Positions 25,254 through 34,090 of a stretch of DNA of 64,000 bases are shown here, one piece after another (the first letter of the stretch is position 1; every line of letters begins with the position of its first letter). The position numbers and the translations under genes are program-made. The stretch is from Nocardia sp. XZ_19_385 (GTDB taxonomy: Bacteria; Actinomycetota; Actinomycetes; Mycobacteriales; Mycobacteriaceae), in assembly GCF_015355755.1 (NCBI RefSeq), contig NZ_JACVEE010000003.1:372001-436000 (forward strand), read 5' to 3'. The notes under the pieces were generated by a model. The model worked only from the letters and a program-made list of their open reading frames with translations, was not told the origin of the DNA and did no database searches.

Positions 25254-26702
25254 ATGGCGTCCACTCGTTATCGCGAAAGCCCGTTCCTGAGCGGCCATCA
25301 CCAGCCGAACCGGATGGAGGTGCAGGCACCCGACTTGTTCATCGAGGGGGAGCTGCCCGCGGATCTGGCGGGTGTGTTCTACCGCAACGGCGCCGAACCG
25401 CTGTACCCGCCGACCGAGGAGGACTACCACTGGTTCGACGGCGACGGCATGGTCTACGCCTTCTTCTTCGAAGAAGGCCGGGTCTCGATGCGCAACCGGT
25501 GGGTGCGTACCGACAAACTGCTGCTCGAAATGAAGGCGGGGCGAAGGCTTTTCGGTGTCCACGGCAACCCCGTCACCACCGACCCGGCGGCGGCGGGCAC
25601 CCGCTACAACACCGCCAACACCAATATCATCCTGCACGGCGGCAAGCTGCTGGCGCTGATGGAGGGCGCGCCACCGGTCGAACTCGACCCGCGCAGCCTC
25701 GACACCATCGGCGAGGAGCACTACGGAGGGGTGATCACCACGACGTTCTCCGCACATCCGACGGTCGACCACGGCACCGGCGAACTGCTCAACATCGGAT
25801 CCCTGGCCCGGCGTAGTGGCCCGGAAATCCGTTACGACATCATCGATTTCGACGGCCATGTCCGCCGGACCGAGTTCATCCCGGTGCCGCACCAGAGCAT
25901 GATGCACACCTTCTTCGTCACCGAGCACTACGTCGTCTTCCCAGTCACTCCACTGGACATCAGTGTCCAGCGCGCCGTGGCAGGCGGACCCATGGTCGCC
26001 TGGGACGCCAACCGGCCCACTCGGCTCGGTCTCATGCCGCGCCGCGGCACCGCCGCCGATGTGCGCTGGTTCGAGGCCGCCCCGCGGCACATGATGCATC
26101 AGGCCAACGTCTGGGAGGAGGACGGCCGCATCATCGCCGATGTCGCCGCGGCTGAGGGGACCGCGCTGTTCCCCGACACCGACGGCACCCGGCGTACCCA
26201 CCGCCAGACCCAGCAGAGCCTGCGCCGCTGGACCATCGACCCGGCCGCCGCCACCGATGTGGTGCGCGAGGAAATCCTCAACGACCGCGACATCCAGTTT
26301 CCGCGCCCGGACGACCGGCGCATGACCCGGGCCAGCCGTTACGCCTTCGCCAACAGCAACCTGCACTCCGTCGACGGCCGGGTCGACGGCATGGATTCGG
26401 TGGTCCGGGTCGACACCGACACCGGCGTCGACGACATCTACCACTTCGGCCCCGGCGCGGCTGCCGGCGAGCTCATCTTCGCGCCGCGTGTCGGCGGCGT
26501 CGACGAACTCGACGGCTACGCAGTGACTTTGGTGCATCGCCCCGGTGCCGCCGAAACCGAACTGGCGGTGTTCGATGCGCGCGACCTGTCCGCCGGGCCG
26601 CTGGCGCGGGTGTTGATCCCGTTCCGGATCCCGAGCGGGTTCCATTGCAACTACTACAGCGTCGACAACCCGCTCTACCAGCAAGCACTGGGGGAACGAT
26701 GA
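25254..26702 (+). CDS. Carotenoid cleavage oxygenase (RPE65/lignostilbene dioxygenase family), second copy
   Basis: 482 aa. Iron-ligand histidines: H168 (FSAHPTVD), H218 (HQSMMHTF), H282 (MHQANVWEE) and H464 (PSGFHCNY). FYRNGAEPL and WFDGDGMVY are family motifs. It starts 2 nt after the lipoyl-domain stop and ends with an ATGA overlap into the MDR gene. It is clearly diverged from the leftward-operon copy, so the two probably cut different bonds or act at different stages. Lignostilbene- or apocarotenoid-type substrates are both possible. Confidence 0.92.
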   Translation: MASTRYRESPFLSGHHQPNRMEVQAPDLFIEGELPADLAGVFYRNGAEPLYPPTEEDYHWFDGDGMVYAFFFEEGRVSMRNRWVRTDKLLLEMKAGRRLFGVHGNPVTTDPAAAGTRYNTANTNIILHGGKLLALMEGAPPVELDPRSLDTIGEEHYGGVITTTFSAHPTVDHGTGELLNIGSLARRSGPEIRYDIIDFDGHVRRTEFIPVPHQSMMHTFFVTEHYVVFPVTPLDISVQRAVAGGPMVAWDANRPTRLGLMPRRGTAADVRWFEAAPRHMMHQANVWEEDGRIIADVAAAEGTALFPDTDGTRRTHRQTQQSLRRWTIDPAAATDVVREEILNDRDIQFPRPDDRRMTRASRYAFANSNLHSVDGRVDGMDSVVRVDTDTGVDDIYHFGPGAAAGELIFAPRVGGVDELDGYAVTLVHRPGAAETELAVFDARDLSAGPLARVLIPFRIPSGFHCNYYSVDNPLYQQALGER

Positions 26703-27712
26703 CGATCACCACCCGGGAATGGCGGTTGCTCGCCCGCCCGGCAGGCGAACCGAAACCCGCCGACTTCGAACTCGCCACCAGCACCCTGCCGGATCCGGGT
26801 CCGGGGCAGATCCTGGTCGCCAACGACTGGCTGTCGGTGGACCCCTATATGCGCGGCCGCATGAACGAGGGCAAATCCTATTTGCCGCCATTCGAGCTGG
26901 GGCAGGCCATGACCGGCGGCGCGGTGGGCACGGTCATAGCCTCCCAGGTCGCGGACCTCCCGGTCGGCACGGCGGTGCTGCACTTCGCCGGGTGGCGCGA
27001 ACACGCCCTGCTCCAGGCCTCCGAAGCGCACCGCGTGGACGTGAAACGTTCGCCACCCCAGGCGTATTTGGGCGTGCTCGGCGCGACCGGATTGACCGCC
27101 TATGTCGGATTGACCGAGATTGCGCCGGTGCGCCACGGCGATGTCGTGTTCGTCTCGGGGGCGGCGGGCGCGGTCGGCTCGGTGGCCGGGCAGATTGCCC
27201 GCAAGCTCGGAGCGGCGCGCGTCATCGGTTCGGCGGGCGGCCCGCAGAAGTGCGGAATCCTGTTGTCGGAGTTCGGGTTCGACGCCGCCCTCGATTATCG
27301 CGCGGGCGATCTCACCGCGCAGCTGGCCGACGCCGCACCCGACGGTATCGACGTGTACTTCGACAATGTCGGAGGCGAGCACCTGCAGGCGGCGCTCTCC
27401 GTGCTGAACACTTTCGGGCGGGTCGCACTATGCGGTGCGATCTCGGGATACAACGCGGCCACCCCGCTGCCCGGACCGGACAACCTGCACCTGGCCACGC
27501 GCAAGCGAATCACGTTGCGCGGCTACATCCTCGGTGACCACACCGGCAAGTCGGGCGAATGGTTGCGGACAGCGTCGGCCTGGTTGCGCGACGACTCGCT
27601 GCGGGTGCGCGAAACCGTCGTCGAGGGCGTGGAGCACACCCTCGACGCGTTTCTCGACCTGATGCGCGGTGCCAACACCGGCAAGATGCTGGTGCGCCTG
27701 CCCCGCACGTGA
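26699..27712 (+). CDS. Zinc-independent MDR oxidoreductase (NADPH-dependent 2-alkenal/prostaglandin reductase type)
   Basis: 337 aa; the ATG overlaps the oxygenase stop. N-terminal SVDPYMRGRM and the nucleotide loop FVSGAAGAVGSVAGQIARKL mark the leukotriene-B4 dehydrogenase/CurA branch of medium-chain reductases, which reduce the C=C of enones and enals with NADPH and carry no zinc. DVYFDNVGGEHLQ is also characteristic. Next to a carotenoid oxygenase, it would suit reduction of an unsaturated aldehyde or ketone cleavage product. Confidence 0.9.
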   Translation: MTITTREWRLLARPAGEPKPADFELATSTLPDPGPGQILVANDWLSVDPYMRGRMNEGKSYLPPFELGQAMTGGAVGTVIASQVADLPVGTAVLHFAGWREHALLQASEAHRVDVKRSPPQAYLGVLGATGLTAYVGLTEIAPVRHGDVVFVSGAAGAVGSVAGQIARKLGAARVIGSAGGPQKCGILLSEFGFDAALDYRAGDLTAQLADAAPDGIDVYFDNVGGEHLQAALSVLNTFGRVALCGAISGYNAATPLPGPDNLHLATRKRITLRGYILGDHTGKSGEWLRTASAWLRDDSLRVRETVVEGVEHTLDAFLDLMRGANTGKMLVRLPRT

Positions 27713-27757
27713 CAGCCCGAATTTCGATGATGGACGAATAGACAGAGGGGACCTCAC

Positions 27758-29305
27758 GTGTCGGATACCGCTACTCCAGATCTCGAGCGAACCATCGAGG
27801 TGCGCAACCCCGCCGACGGCCGGCTCGTGGGCAAGGTGCCGGAGGAATCAGCCGCGAGCGTGGCGGCGACGGTGCGCGAACTTCGCCTCCAGCAAGCCGA
27901 ATGGGAAGCGCTCGGCGTGGCCGGACGCGCGAAATGGCTACGGCGCTTCCAGGATTGGCTGGTCGACCACTCGGCCCGGCTCACCGACCTGATCCAGGCC
28001 GAAACCGGCAAGACCCGCTTCGACGCCGAAATCGAGGTGCCCGCCGCCATCGATCTGGTCAAGTACTGGGCCCGCAATGCCCAGTCCTTCCTGGCCGACG
28101 AGCGTCCGGCGCCGCACAGTCCGATCGGGCTGGGCAAACGGCTGGTGCAGACTTTCCGTCCCTATCCCGTCGTCGGCATCATCACGCCCTGGAATCTGCC
28201 GCTGCTCAACCCGTGTTTCGACGCCTTCGCCGCGCTGGCGGCAGGCGCCGCGGTGCTGATCAAGCCGTCCGAGGTGACCCCGCTGTGCGCGCAGGAGTTG
28301 GCCAAAGGCTGGGCCGAAATCGGTGCGCCGCCGGTGTTCCGGGTGCTCACCGGCGGCGGCGACACCGGAAGCGCGGTCGTGGACACCGTGGACTTCGTGC
28401 AGTTCACCGGATCCACCCGCACCGGCCGGGCCATCGCCGTGGCCTGCGGGCAACGACTCATCCCGTACAGCCTCGAGCTGGGCGGCAAAGACCCGGCGAT
28501 CGTGCTCGCCGACGTGGACGTCGAGCGCGCCGCCGCGGGCATTCTCTATGGCGGCCTGTTCAACTCCGGGCAGGTGTGTATCTCGGTGGAGCGGGTGTAT
28601 GTCGAAGCCCCGGTGTACGACCGTTTCGTGCAGAGCCTGGTGGCTCAGGTCGCCGCGTTGCGGCAAGGCGCGGACGACCGCCGGTTCGCCTTCGACATCG
28701 GCGCGATGGCTACCGCGGCGCAACGCGACATCGTGACCGGTCAGGTCGCCGACGCCGTCGCCAAGGGCGCGCGAATCCTGACCGGCGGCAAGGCAACCGG
28801 AGCCGGGACGTTCTTCGAACCGACGGTGCTGGTCGATGTCGACCATTCGATGCTGTGCCTGACCGAGGAGACCTTCGGCCCGCTCATCCCGATCATCAGG
28901 GTGGCCGGCGAGGACGAGGCCGTGCGGCTGGCCAACGACTCGGTGTACGGGCTGTCGGCCACGGTGTGGACCGCGGATCGCCGCCGCGGCGAACGGCTGG
29001 CCCGCCGCCTGGAGGTCGGCGCGGTGAACATCAACGACGCCTTCGCCAATCTGGTGAATTTCGCGCTACCCATGGGCGGCTGGAAGGACTCCGGCATCGG
29101 CGCCCGCTGGGGTGGTGCGGCGGGCATCCGGAAATACTGCCGCACGCAGGCCATCACCGTGCCGCGCGGACCCGAGTTGCCCCGGGAACCCCTGTGGTAC
29201 CCGGCCTCTCGCTGGCGCTCCCGCGTGGTGACGACGCTCATGCGCGTCGTCGACGCTCGCGGCCGCCGCAAACTACCGTTCGCGGTGCGGCGCAATCAGC
29301 TCTGA
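27758..29305 (+). CDS. Aldehyde dehydrogenase, NAD(P)-dependent
   Basis: 515 aa from GTG. Catalytic Cys274 (FNSGQVCISVERV), general base E240 (SLELGGKD), and the cofactor lysine in IKPSEVTP, with FTGSTRTGR closing the site. The C-terminus carries about 30 extra basic residues (SRWRSRVVTTLMRVVDARGR). It should oxidise an aldehyde released by oxygenase cleavage to an acid that the upstream CoA ligase can activate. Last gene of the rightward operon, converging on the MarR gene 10 nt away. Confidence 0.93.
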   Translation: MSDTATPDLERTIEVRNPADGRLVGKVPEESAASVAATVRELRLQQAEWEALGVAGRAKWLRRFQDWLVDHSARLTDLIQAETGKTRFDAEIEVPAAIDLVKYWARNAQSFLADERPAPHSPIGLGKRLVQTFRPYPVVGIITPWNLPLLNPCFDAFAALAAGAAVLIKPSEVTPLCAQELAKGWAEIGAPPVFRVLTGGGDTGSAVVDTVDFVQFTGSTRTGRAIAVACGQRLIPYSLELGGKDPAIVLADVDVERAAAGILYGGLFNSGQVCISVERVYVEAPVYDRFVQSLVAQVAALRQGADDRRFAFDIGAMATAAQRDIVTGQVADAVAKGARILTGGKATGAGTFFEPTVLVDVDHSMLCLTEETFGPLIPIIRVAGEDEAVRLANDSVYGLSATVWTADRRRGERLARRLEVGAVNINDAFANLVNFALPMGGWKDSGIGARWGGAAGIRKYCRTQAITVPRGPELPREPLWYPASRWRSRVVTTLMRVVDARGRRKLPFAVRRNQL

Positions 29306-29315
29306 CGGGTTGGCG

Positions 29316-29861
29316 CTACCGAGTCCGGCCGCTCACCTCGTCGAGATGGGTGTGTAGCGCCGCGGTGATCGCTGTCAGAACTCGGTGTGCGGTGGCCAGT
29401 TCGGTGTCGGAGAACTCCGCCGTGGCCGCACGGGTGCGTTGCCCGAGCGGGATGAAGAAGCCTTCGGCCGCGGCGCGCCCGGGGGCATCGTGAAAGAGGA
29501 GCACCCGGCGGCGGTCGCGCGGGTCGGCGCCGCGGCGCAGGTGCCCTGATTCGATCAGGCGTTCGACGAGATAGGTCACTGCCGCCGACGACATTCCCAT
29601 CAGCGCGCCGAGTTGCCCGGCGGTGAGGGGGCGGCCCGCGAACTCTGCAGTGGCGATGTGGAGCAGCGCCCGGAAGTCATTGGGTCGCAATTTGTTCGAC
29701 CGTGCGAAAACGTGTCCCAGCTGCTCGGATACCGCGGTCAGCGCGCGCAGGTCGGCGCCGATCTCCGTCTCCAGCGTGGCGCGCTGCTCGCCGGGATCGG
29801 CGCGGGGCGGGGTGGCGGTCCGGTCGCTTTCGGTCACGGCGACAGCGTAGCCTCCGGACAC
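29316..29861 (-). CDS. MarR-family transcriptional regulator
   Basis: 181 aa from GTG 29861; GTG 29837 is an alternative. Winged-helix DNA-binding core: LTAGQLGALMGMSSAAVTYL, then VERLIESGHLRRG and DPRDRRRVLLF, the wing. The N-terminal 30 residues are a polar extension. It is divergent from an MMPL transporter gene, and a palindrome lies between them, which suggests local control of the exporter and of itself. Confidence 0.88.
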   Translation of the reverse strand: MSGGYAVAVTESDRTATPPRADPGEQRATLETEIGADLRALTAVSEQLGHVFARSNKLRPNDFRALLHIATAEFAGRPLTAGQLGALMGMSSAAVTYLVERLIESGHLRRGADPRDRRRVLLFHDAPGRAAAEGFFIPLGQRTRAATAEFSDTELATAHRVLTAITAALHTHLDEVSGRTR

Positions 29862-29874
29862 ATTCTCTCTGTTG

Positions 29875-29887
29875 CTTAATAGTTAAG
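29875..29887. promoter_or_regulatory. Palindromic operator CTTAA-TAG-TTAAG
   Basis: A 13-bp inverted repeat in the short AT-rich gap between the divergent marR-like and MMPL genes. TTAA-type half-sites are common for MarR proteins. It lies 13 nt upstream of the marR start and 19 nt before the transporter start, so binding would block both. Confidence 0.55.
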
Positions 29888-29906
29888 AATATGAAACATT
29901 CGAGAG

Positions 29907-32006
29907 GTGAGTATCTGGGATCGCTACGGAGCCGTCGTCACGCACCGCAGATCATGGGCGCTGTTACTCGCGCTCTTCGCCGTCGCGGCGGCGATGATCG
30001 GCGGCGCCGGCGAGAACGACGCCTCGGGCGAATCGCCCCAGTCGCTGCCGGACTCCGCGCAGTCGACCCGTATCGAGCAGGTCCTGGCCGAATTCCCGGA
30101 CGCTGGAACGTCATCCGTCATCGCCGTGGTAACCCGTGCGGACGCGGGCGGGCTCACCGCCGCCGACCGTCAGGCCGCCATGGCCGCGGTGACGCGCGCG
30201 GCCAACGCGACGGGCGCCGCGCCGAGTGAGCTCGTTCCGGCCCCGGACGGCGCGGCCGTGCTTGGGCAGATACCGATCTCCGCGCAGTCGAGCGGCACCG
30301 CGCTGACCGAACAGATCGAGCGGGTCCGCGAAGCCGCGCGAGCGGGACTGCCCGCCGACCTGACGCTGGCGATCACCGGCGGACCGGCTTTCGCCGCCGA
30401 CATCTCCGAATCGTTCGCCGGCGCCGACGTGACCCTGCTGGCGGTCACGGCGATCGTTGTCGCCGCGCTGCTGATCGTGACGTACCGATCGCCGATCCTG
30501 TGGTTGCTCCCGCTGCTGATCATCGGCCTGGCCGACCGGGTCGCGAATGCGGCCGGTACCGGGCTGTCCCGGCTGACGGATATGACCTTCGACGGCTCCA
30601 CCTCGGGGATCACCAGCGTGCTGGTCTTCGGTGCGGGCACCAACTACGCGCTGCTGCTGATCTCGCGCTACCGCGACGAACTGCATCGCGCCACCGACCA
30701 TCGGCGGGCGCTGCGGCAGGCGGTGCGCCGCGCCGGTCCCGCGATCCTGGCCAGCAACCTGACCGTGGTCATGGCCTTGCTGATACTGGTACTGGCGTCG
30801 GTGCCGAGCACTCGTAGCCTCGGCGTGTTCGCCGCTGCGGGACTTCTGGTGGCCTTGGCCTTCGTCCTGATCGGTCTGCCCGCCGCCTTGGCGCTGTGCG
30901 GGCGGAAAGTGTTCTGGCCCTATATTCCGGAAGCAGACGATCGGGATTTCGCCGAAGAGGGTGTCTGGCACCGGATCGCGACCAGGGTCGTCGCCAGGCC
31001 CGTGCGGGTGGCTGCCGTGACGGTGACCGCGCTGCTGGTCTGCGTGCTGGGCCTGTTCACCGTCGATATCGGCTTGTCGCAGACCGAGCAGTTCCGCGTG
31101 CGCGCCGAGTCGGTCACCGGATTCGACACTCTCGCAGCACATTTCCCGGCCGGATCGGCCGACCCGGCCCAGATCGTCGCCCGCGCGAACACCGCGCCCC
31201 GCCTCACCGACCTGTTCTCCAGCACCCCGGGCGTGGTTCGAGCGACGCAGACCGGAACCTCACCGACTGGCTGGGCGCGCTGGACGGTGTTCCTGGACGC
31301 CGCGCCCGGCTCGGACCGCGCGTTCGAGATCATCGAATCCCTGCGTGCACGTGCGGACTCCGTACCCGGCGCCGAGGCCATGGTCGGCGGGAGCGATGCG
31401 CAGGCACTCGACAGCCGCACGGCCGCCAATCGCGATCGGCTGCTGATCATTCCGCTGATTCTCGCCGTGGTCTGCGCCGTCCTCCTGATCCTGCTGCGTG
31501 CTGTGCCCGCGGCGCTGCTGCTGGTCGCTGTCACGGTGCTCAGCGCGCTCGCGGCACTCGGGATCGGGAGCTGGTTGAGCGTGCACCTGTTCGGTTTTCC
31601 GGCAATGGATACGGCGGTACCGCTGTTCGCGTTCTTGTTCCTGGTCGCGCTCGGCGTGGACTACACCATCTTCCTGGTCACCCGGGCCCGCGAGGAGACC
31701 CCCGCGCACGGCACCGAGTGGGCAATGGTGCGCGCGGTGTCGGCTACCGGCGCGGTCATCACCAGCGCGGGTGTGGTTCTCGCGGCTGTCTTCTGTGTGC
31801 TTGGCGTGCTCCCGCTGATCACCCTCACCCAGCTGGGCATCGTCGTCGGGGTGGGAATCCTGCTCGACACCTTCGTGGTCCGGACCGTGATCATCCCAGC
31901 GCTGTTCAGCGCGATCGGGCCGAAGGTGTGGTGGCCGGGGAACGCCACCCGCGGGGGAGCGAACGACCGCGCGCCTGAAGACGATCGGGTCGCGGCGCAC
32001 CGATAG
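29907..32006 (+). CDS. MMPL/RND-family transporter
   Basis: 699 aa from GTG. Typical MmpL layout: one membrane helix, a periplasmic domain (about 40-150), a bundle of helices (about 165-330), a second periplasmic domain and a second bundle (from about 510). The proton-relay motif is intact in the second half (GVDYTIF, D585), but in the first half it reads FGAGTNYALLL, with Asn246 at the usual Asp position. These proteins export lipids or drugs by proton motive force. It is divergent from marR. Confidence 0.92.
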   Translation: MSIWDRYGAVVTHRRSWALLLALFAVAAAMIGGAGENDASGESPQSLPDSAQSTRIEQVLAEFPDAGTSSVIAVVTRADAGGLTAADRQAAMAAVTRAANATGAAPSELVPAPDGAAVLGQIPISAQSSGTALTEQIERVREAARAGLPADLTLAITGGPAFAADISESFAGADVTLLAVTAIVVAALLIVTYRSPILWLLPLLIIGLADRVANAAGTGLSRLTDMTFDGSTSGITSVLVFGAGTNYALLLISRYRDELHRATDHRRALRQAVRRAGPAILASNLTVVMALLILVLASVPSTRSLGVFAAAGLLVALAFVLIGLPAALALCGRKVFWPYIPEADDRDFAEEGVWHRIATRVVARPVRVAAVTVTALLVCVLGLFTVDIGLSQTEQFRVRAESVTGFDTLAAHFPAGSADPAQIVARANTAPRLTDLFSSTPGVVRATQTGTSPTGWARWTVFLDAAPGSDRAFEIIESLRARADSVPGAEAMVGGSDAQALDSRTAANRDRLLIIPLILAVVCAVLLILLRAVPAALLLVAVTVLSALAALGIGSWLSVHLFGFPAMDTAVPLFAFLFLVALGVDYTIFLVTRAREETPAHGTEWAMVRAVSATGAVITSAGVVLAAVFCVLGVLPLITLTQLGIVVGVGILLDTFVVRTVIIPALFSAIGPKVWWPGNATRGGANDRAPEDDRVAAHR

Positions 32007-32018
32007 TGCGCCGCCGAT

Positions 32019-33383
32019 TCAACCGCTGGTAGACGCGACCTGTCGGCCGAGTAGATGCGCGAGGGCCGAGTCCAGATCCGGTGTGCGGAAAGTGTGTTCG
32101 GCCGCCAACAGCCTCGTCGGCTCCACCCGCTGACTGGCGGTGGCCAGTTCCCGGGAGCCCTGAGCGCCGAGCAGCAGCGCGGGGCCGAACGCGGGCACCG
32201 GCAGGAGGGCGGGCCGGTGCAGGGTGGCGGCCAACGATCGGGTGTATTCGGTGTTGCGCACCGGGTTCGGAGCGACGGCGTTCACCGAACCGGACAGCGA
32301 ATCATCCCAGAGCGCACGGTGATACACGTCGATCAGGTCGTCGATTCCGATCCAGGACAACCACTGGCTGCCATCGCCGATCCGGCCGCCGAGCCCGAGC
32401 GTGAACAGCGGGCGCAACAGTCGCAGGGTGCCGCCGCGCGGGGACTGCACGATGCCGGTGCGCACTCGCACCACCCGGATTCCGGCAGCGGCGGCCGGGT
32501 GAGTGGCGGCCTCCCAGGCGGCGACCACGTCGGCGAGGAATCCCTCGCCGCGCTCGCTGTCCTCGGTGAGGACGGTGTCACCGCGGTCGTAGCCGTAGTA
32601 GCCGATCGCCGAGGCGGACACGAATGCCCGGACTCCGGTGCGGGCGGCAAGTGCGGCGAGTGCACGCGTGGGTGCGAGGCGGCTGTCGGTGATGTCGCGC
32701 CGATGTTTGTCGGTGAACCGGCCCGCGATCGAGGCACCGGCCAGGTGGATCACCGCATCGACCCCTTTCAGCAGGTCGGGGTCGGGTGCGGCGGGGTCCC
32801 AATGCCGCTCGCCGGGGGTCCGCGGTGTGTGGCGCACCAGCCGCACCACGGTGTGGCCGCCGGTGCTGAGGAACGCGCTCAGGGCCGAGCCGACGAGCCC
32901 TGATGCGCCGGTGACGGCGATGGTCGAGGCGGGCAGCCCATGCTGTGCCGCGCGCTGGTGCGCGGCCAAGTCGTCGGCGAGCTGTCGATAGCGATAGTCG
33001 AAGGTGGCGTTCAGCGCGGCCGCCGGAACCGGGGTGTCCACCCGGTCGATGACCCGCGTGTGCCCCGCGTCCACCGCTTCGAATTCGTGAATGTGCCGCC
33101 AGCGCAACGCGATTCCGGCGGGCGCCGACGCCAGGCCGTCGACCGCGACCTCGTCGGCGAACCGGTGCGGCGGATCGAAGGCTCGCTGGTCATGCCGGGC
33201 CACCCACCGCAACCCGCCCGGCAGCCGGAGCACGGCGCGCCCGTCGGCCAGCGAATCCGCCTCCTCGACCAGAGACATCGGTTGCCAGGGCGGCGAGAGC
33301 CGGGCGAACGCGCCGGGTCGCGCGAACCAGTCGAACACTTCATTCAGCGGTGCGGGAACGACGCTCGAACGTTCGATGCCCAT
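32019..33383 (-). CDS. TIGR01777-type NAD-dependent epimerase with N-terminal SRPBCC domain
   Basis: 454 aa, two domains. Residues 1-145 form an SRPBCC/START-like hydrophobic pocket (MGIERSSVVPAPLNEVFDWF, RWRHIHEFEAVDAG). Residues 150-450 are a Rossmann SDR of the YfcH/SULA-like TIGR01777 family (IAVTGASGLVGSALSAFL, VIHLAGASIAGRFTDKHRRD, SASAIGYYG). Fusions of this sort are common in actinobacteria. Substrate unknown. It converges on the MMPL gene. Confidence 0.9.
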   Translation of the reverse strand: MGIERSSVVPAPLNEVFDWFARPGAFARLSPPWQPMSLVEEADSLADGRAVLRLPGGLRWVARHDQRAFDPPHRFADEVAVDGLASAPAGIALRWRHIHEFEAVDAGHTRVIDRVDTPVPAAALNATFDYRYRQLADDLAAHQRAAQHGLPASTIAVTGASGLVGSALSAFLSTGGHTVVRLVRHTPRTPGERHWDPAAPDPDLLKGVDAVIHLAGASIAGRFTDKHRRDITDSRLAPTRALAALAARTGVRAFVSASAIGYYGYDRGDTVLTEDSERGEGFLADVVAAWEAATHPAAAAGIRVVRVRTGIVQSPRGGTLRLLRPLFTLGLGGRIGDGSQWLSWIGIDDLIDVYHRALWDDSLSGSVNAVAPNPVRNTEYTRSLAATLHRPALLPVPAFGPALLLGAQGSRELATASQRVEPTRLLAAEHTFRTPDLDSALAHLLGRQVASTSG

Positions 33384-33444
33384 AGCTCGACTGTAGTAGG
33401 CCTGCCGCGGACCCCTGGCTGAACTGCTGTTTCGTTGCGCACTT

Positions 33445-33478
33445 GCCTAATTCTATGCACGCGTGCATAGAATTAGGC
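33445..33478. promoter_or_regulatory. Perfect 34-bp palindrome, probable operator of the adjacent TetR gene
   Basis: The half-site GCCTAATTCTATGCACG is followed at once by its exact reverse complement, with no spacer. It sits 27 nt before the TetR ATG and between divergent transcription units, the classical place for TetR autoregulation. The core TATGCACGCGTGCATA is a typical TetR operator shape. Confidence 0.85.
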
Positions 33479-33505
33479 AGATAGCGGCTGACCGGCAGGA
33501 GTGTG

Positions 33506-34090
33506 ATGGGCAGGCAATCGACCGCGCGACAGCGGATGCTCGACAGTGCGGTGGTGTTGTTCCGCGAACGCGGCGTGGACGCCACCGCGCTGACCGACGT
33601 GGTCGAACATGCGCATGCGCCACGGGGGTCGATCTACCACCACTTCCCAGGCGGTAAGCCGCAGCTGGCGGAAGAGGCGACCCGACGAGCCGGGGCGCTG
33701 ATGGGATCGCTCATCGCCGCCAGCCTGGCGCAGGGCGATCCGGTCGCCACATTGCGGTTGATCGTGGGGTTCTTCCGGCAGCAGCTGCGCGAGAGCGACT
33801 TTCGCTCCGGCTGTCCGATAGCCGCCGCCGCGCTCGAAGGCGGCGAGCTGCCCGAGACGAAACAGGCCGCGGGGGAGTCGTTCACGGCCTGGGAGCAGAC
33901 GATTGCCGAGGGGCTGGCGCAGCAGGGCCTCGCCATGGACCGCGCGCATTCCATTGCCGCCATGGCGATCTCGGCCATCGAAGGCGCATTGCTGGTGGCC
34001 AAGGCCAAGCGCAGTACCGAACCGCTCGACGTCGTCGAAACCGAACTCAGCGCATGGGTGGACGCGCTACTTACCAGGAAGAGCACATGA
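33506..34090 (+). CDS. TetR-family transcriptional regulator
   Basis: 194 aa. ATG 33506 is preferred because AGGAG lies 4 nt upstream; a GTG one codon earlier is too close. The HTH reads MLDSAVVLFRERGVDATALT, then APRGSIYHHFPGGKPQLAEE. The C-terminal part (LRESDFRSGCPIAAAALEGG) is typical of the LmrA/YxaF-like branch. It overlaps the flavoprotein gene by ATGA, so regulator and enzyme form one operon behind the palindrome. Confidence 0.92.
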   Translation: MGRQSTARQRMLDSAVVLFRERGVDATALTDVVEHAHAPRGSIYHHFPGGKPQLAEEATRRAGALMGSLIAASLAQGDPVATLRLIVGFFRQQLRESDFRSGCPIAAAALEGGELPETKQAAGESFTAWEQTIAEGLAQQGLAMDRAHSIAAMAISAIEGALLVAKAKRSTEPLDVVETELSAWVDALLTRKST

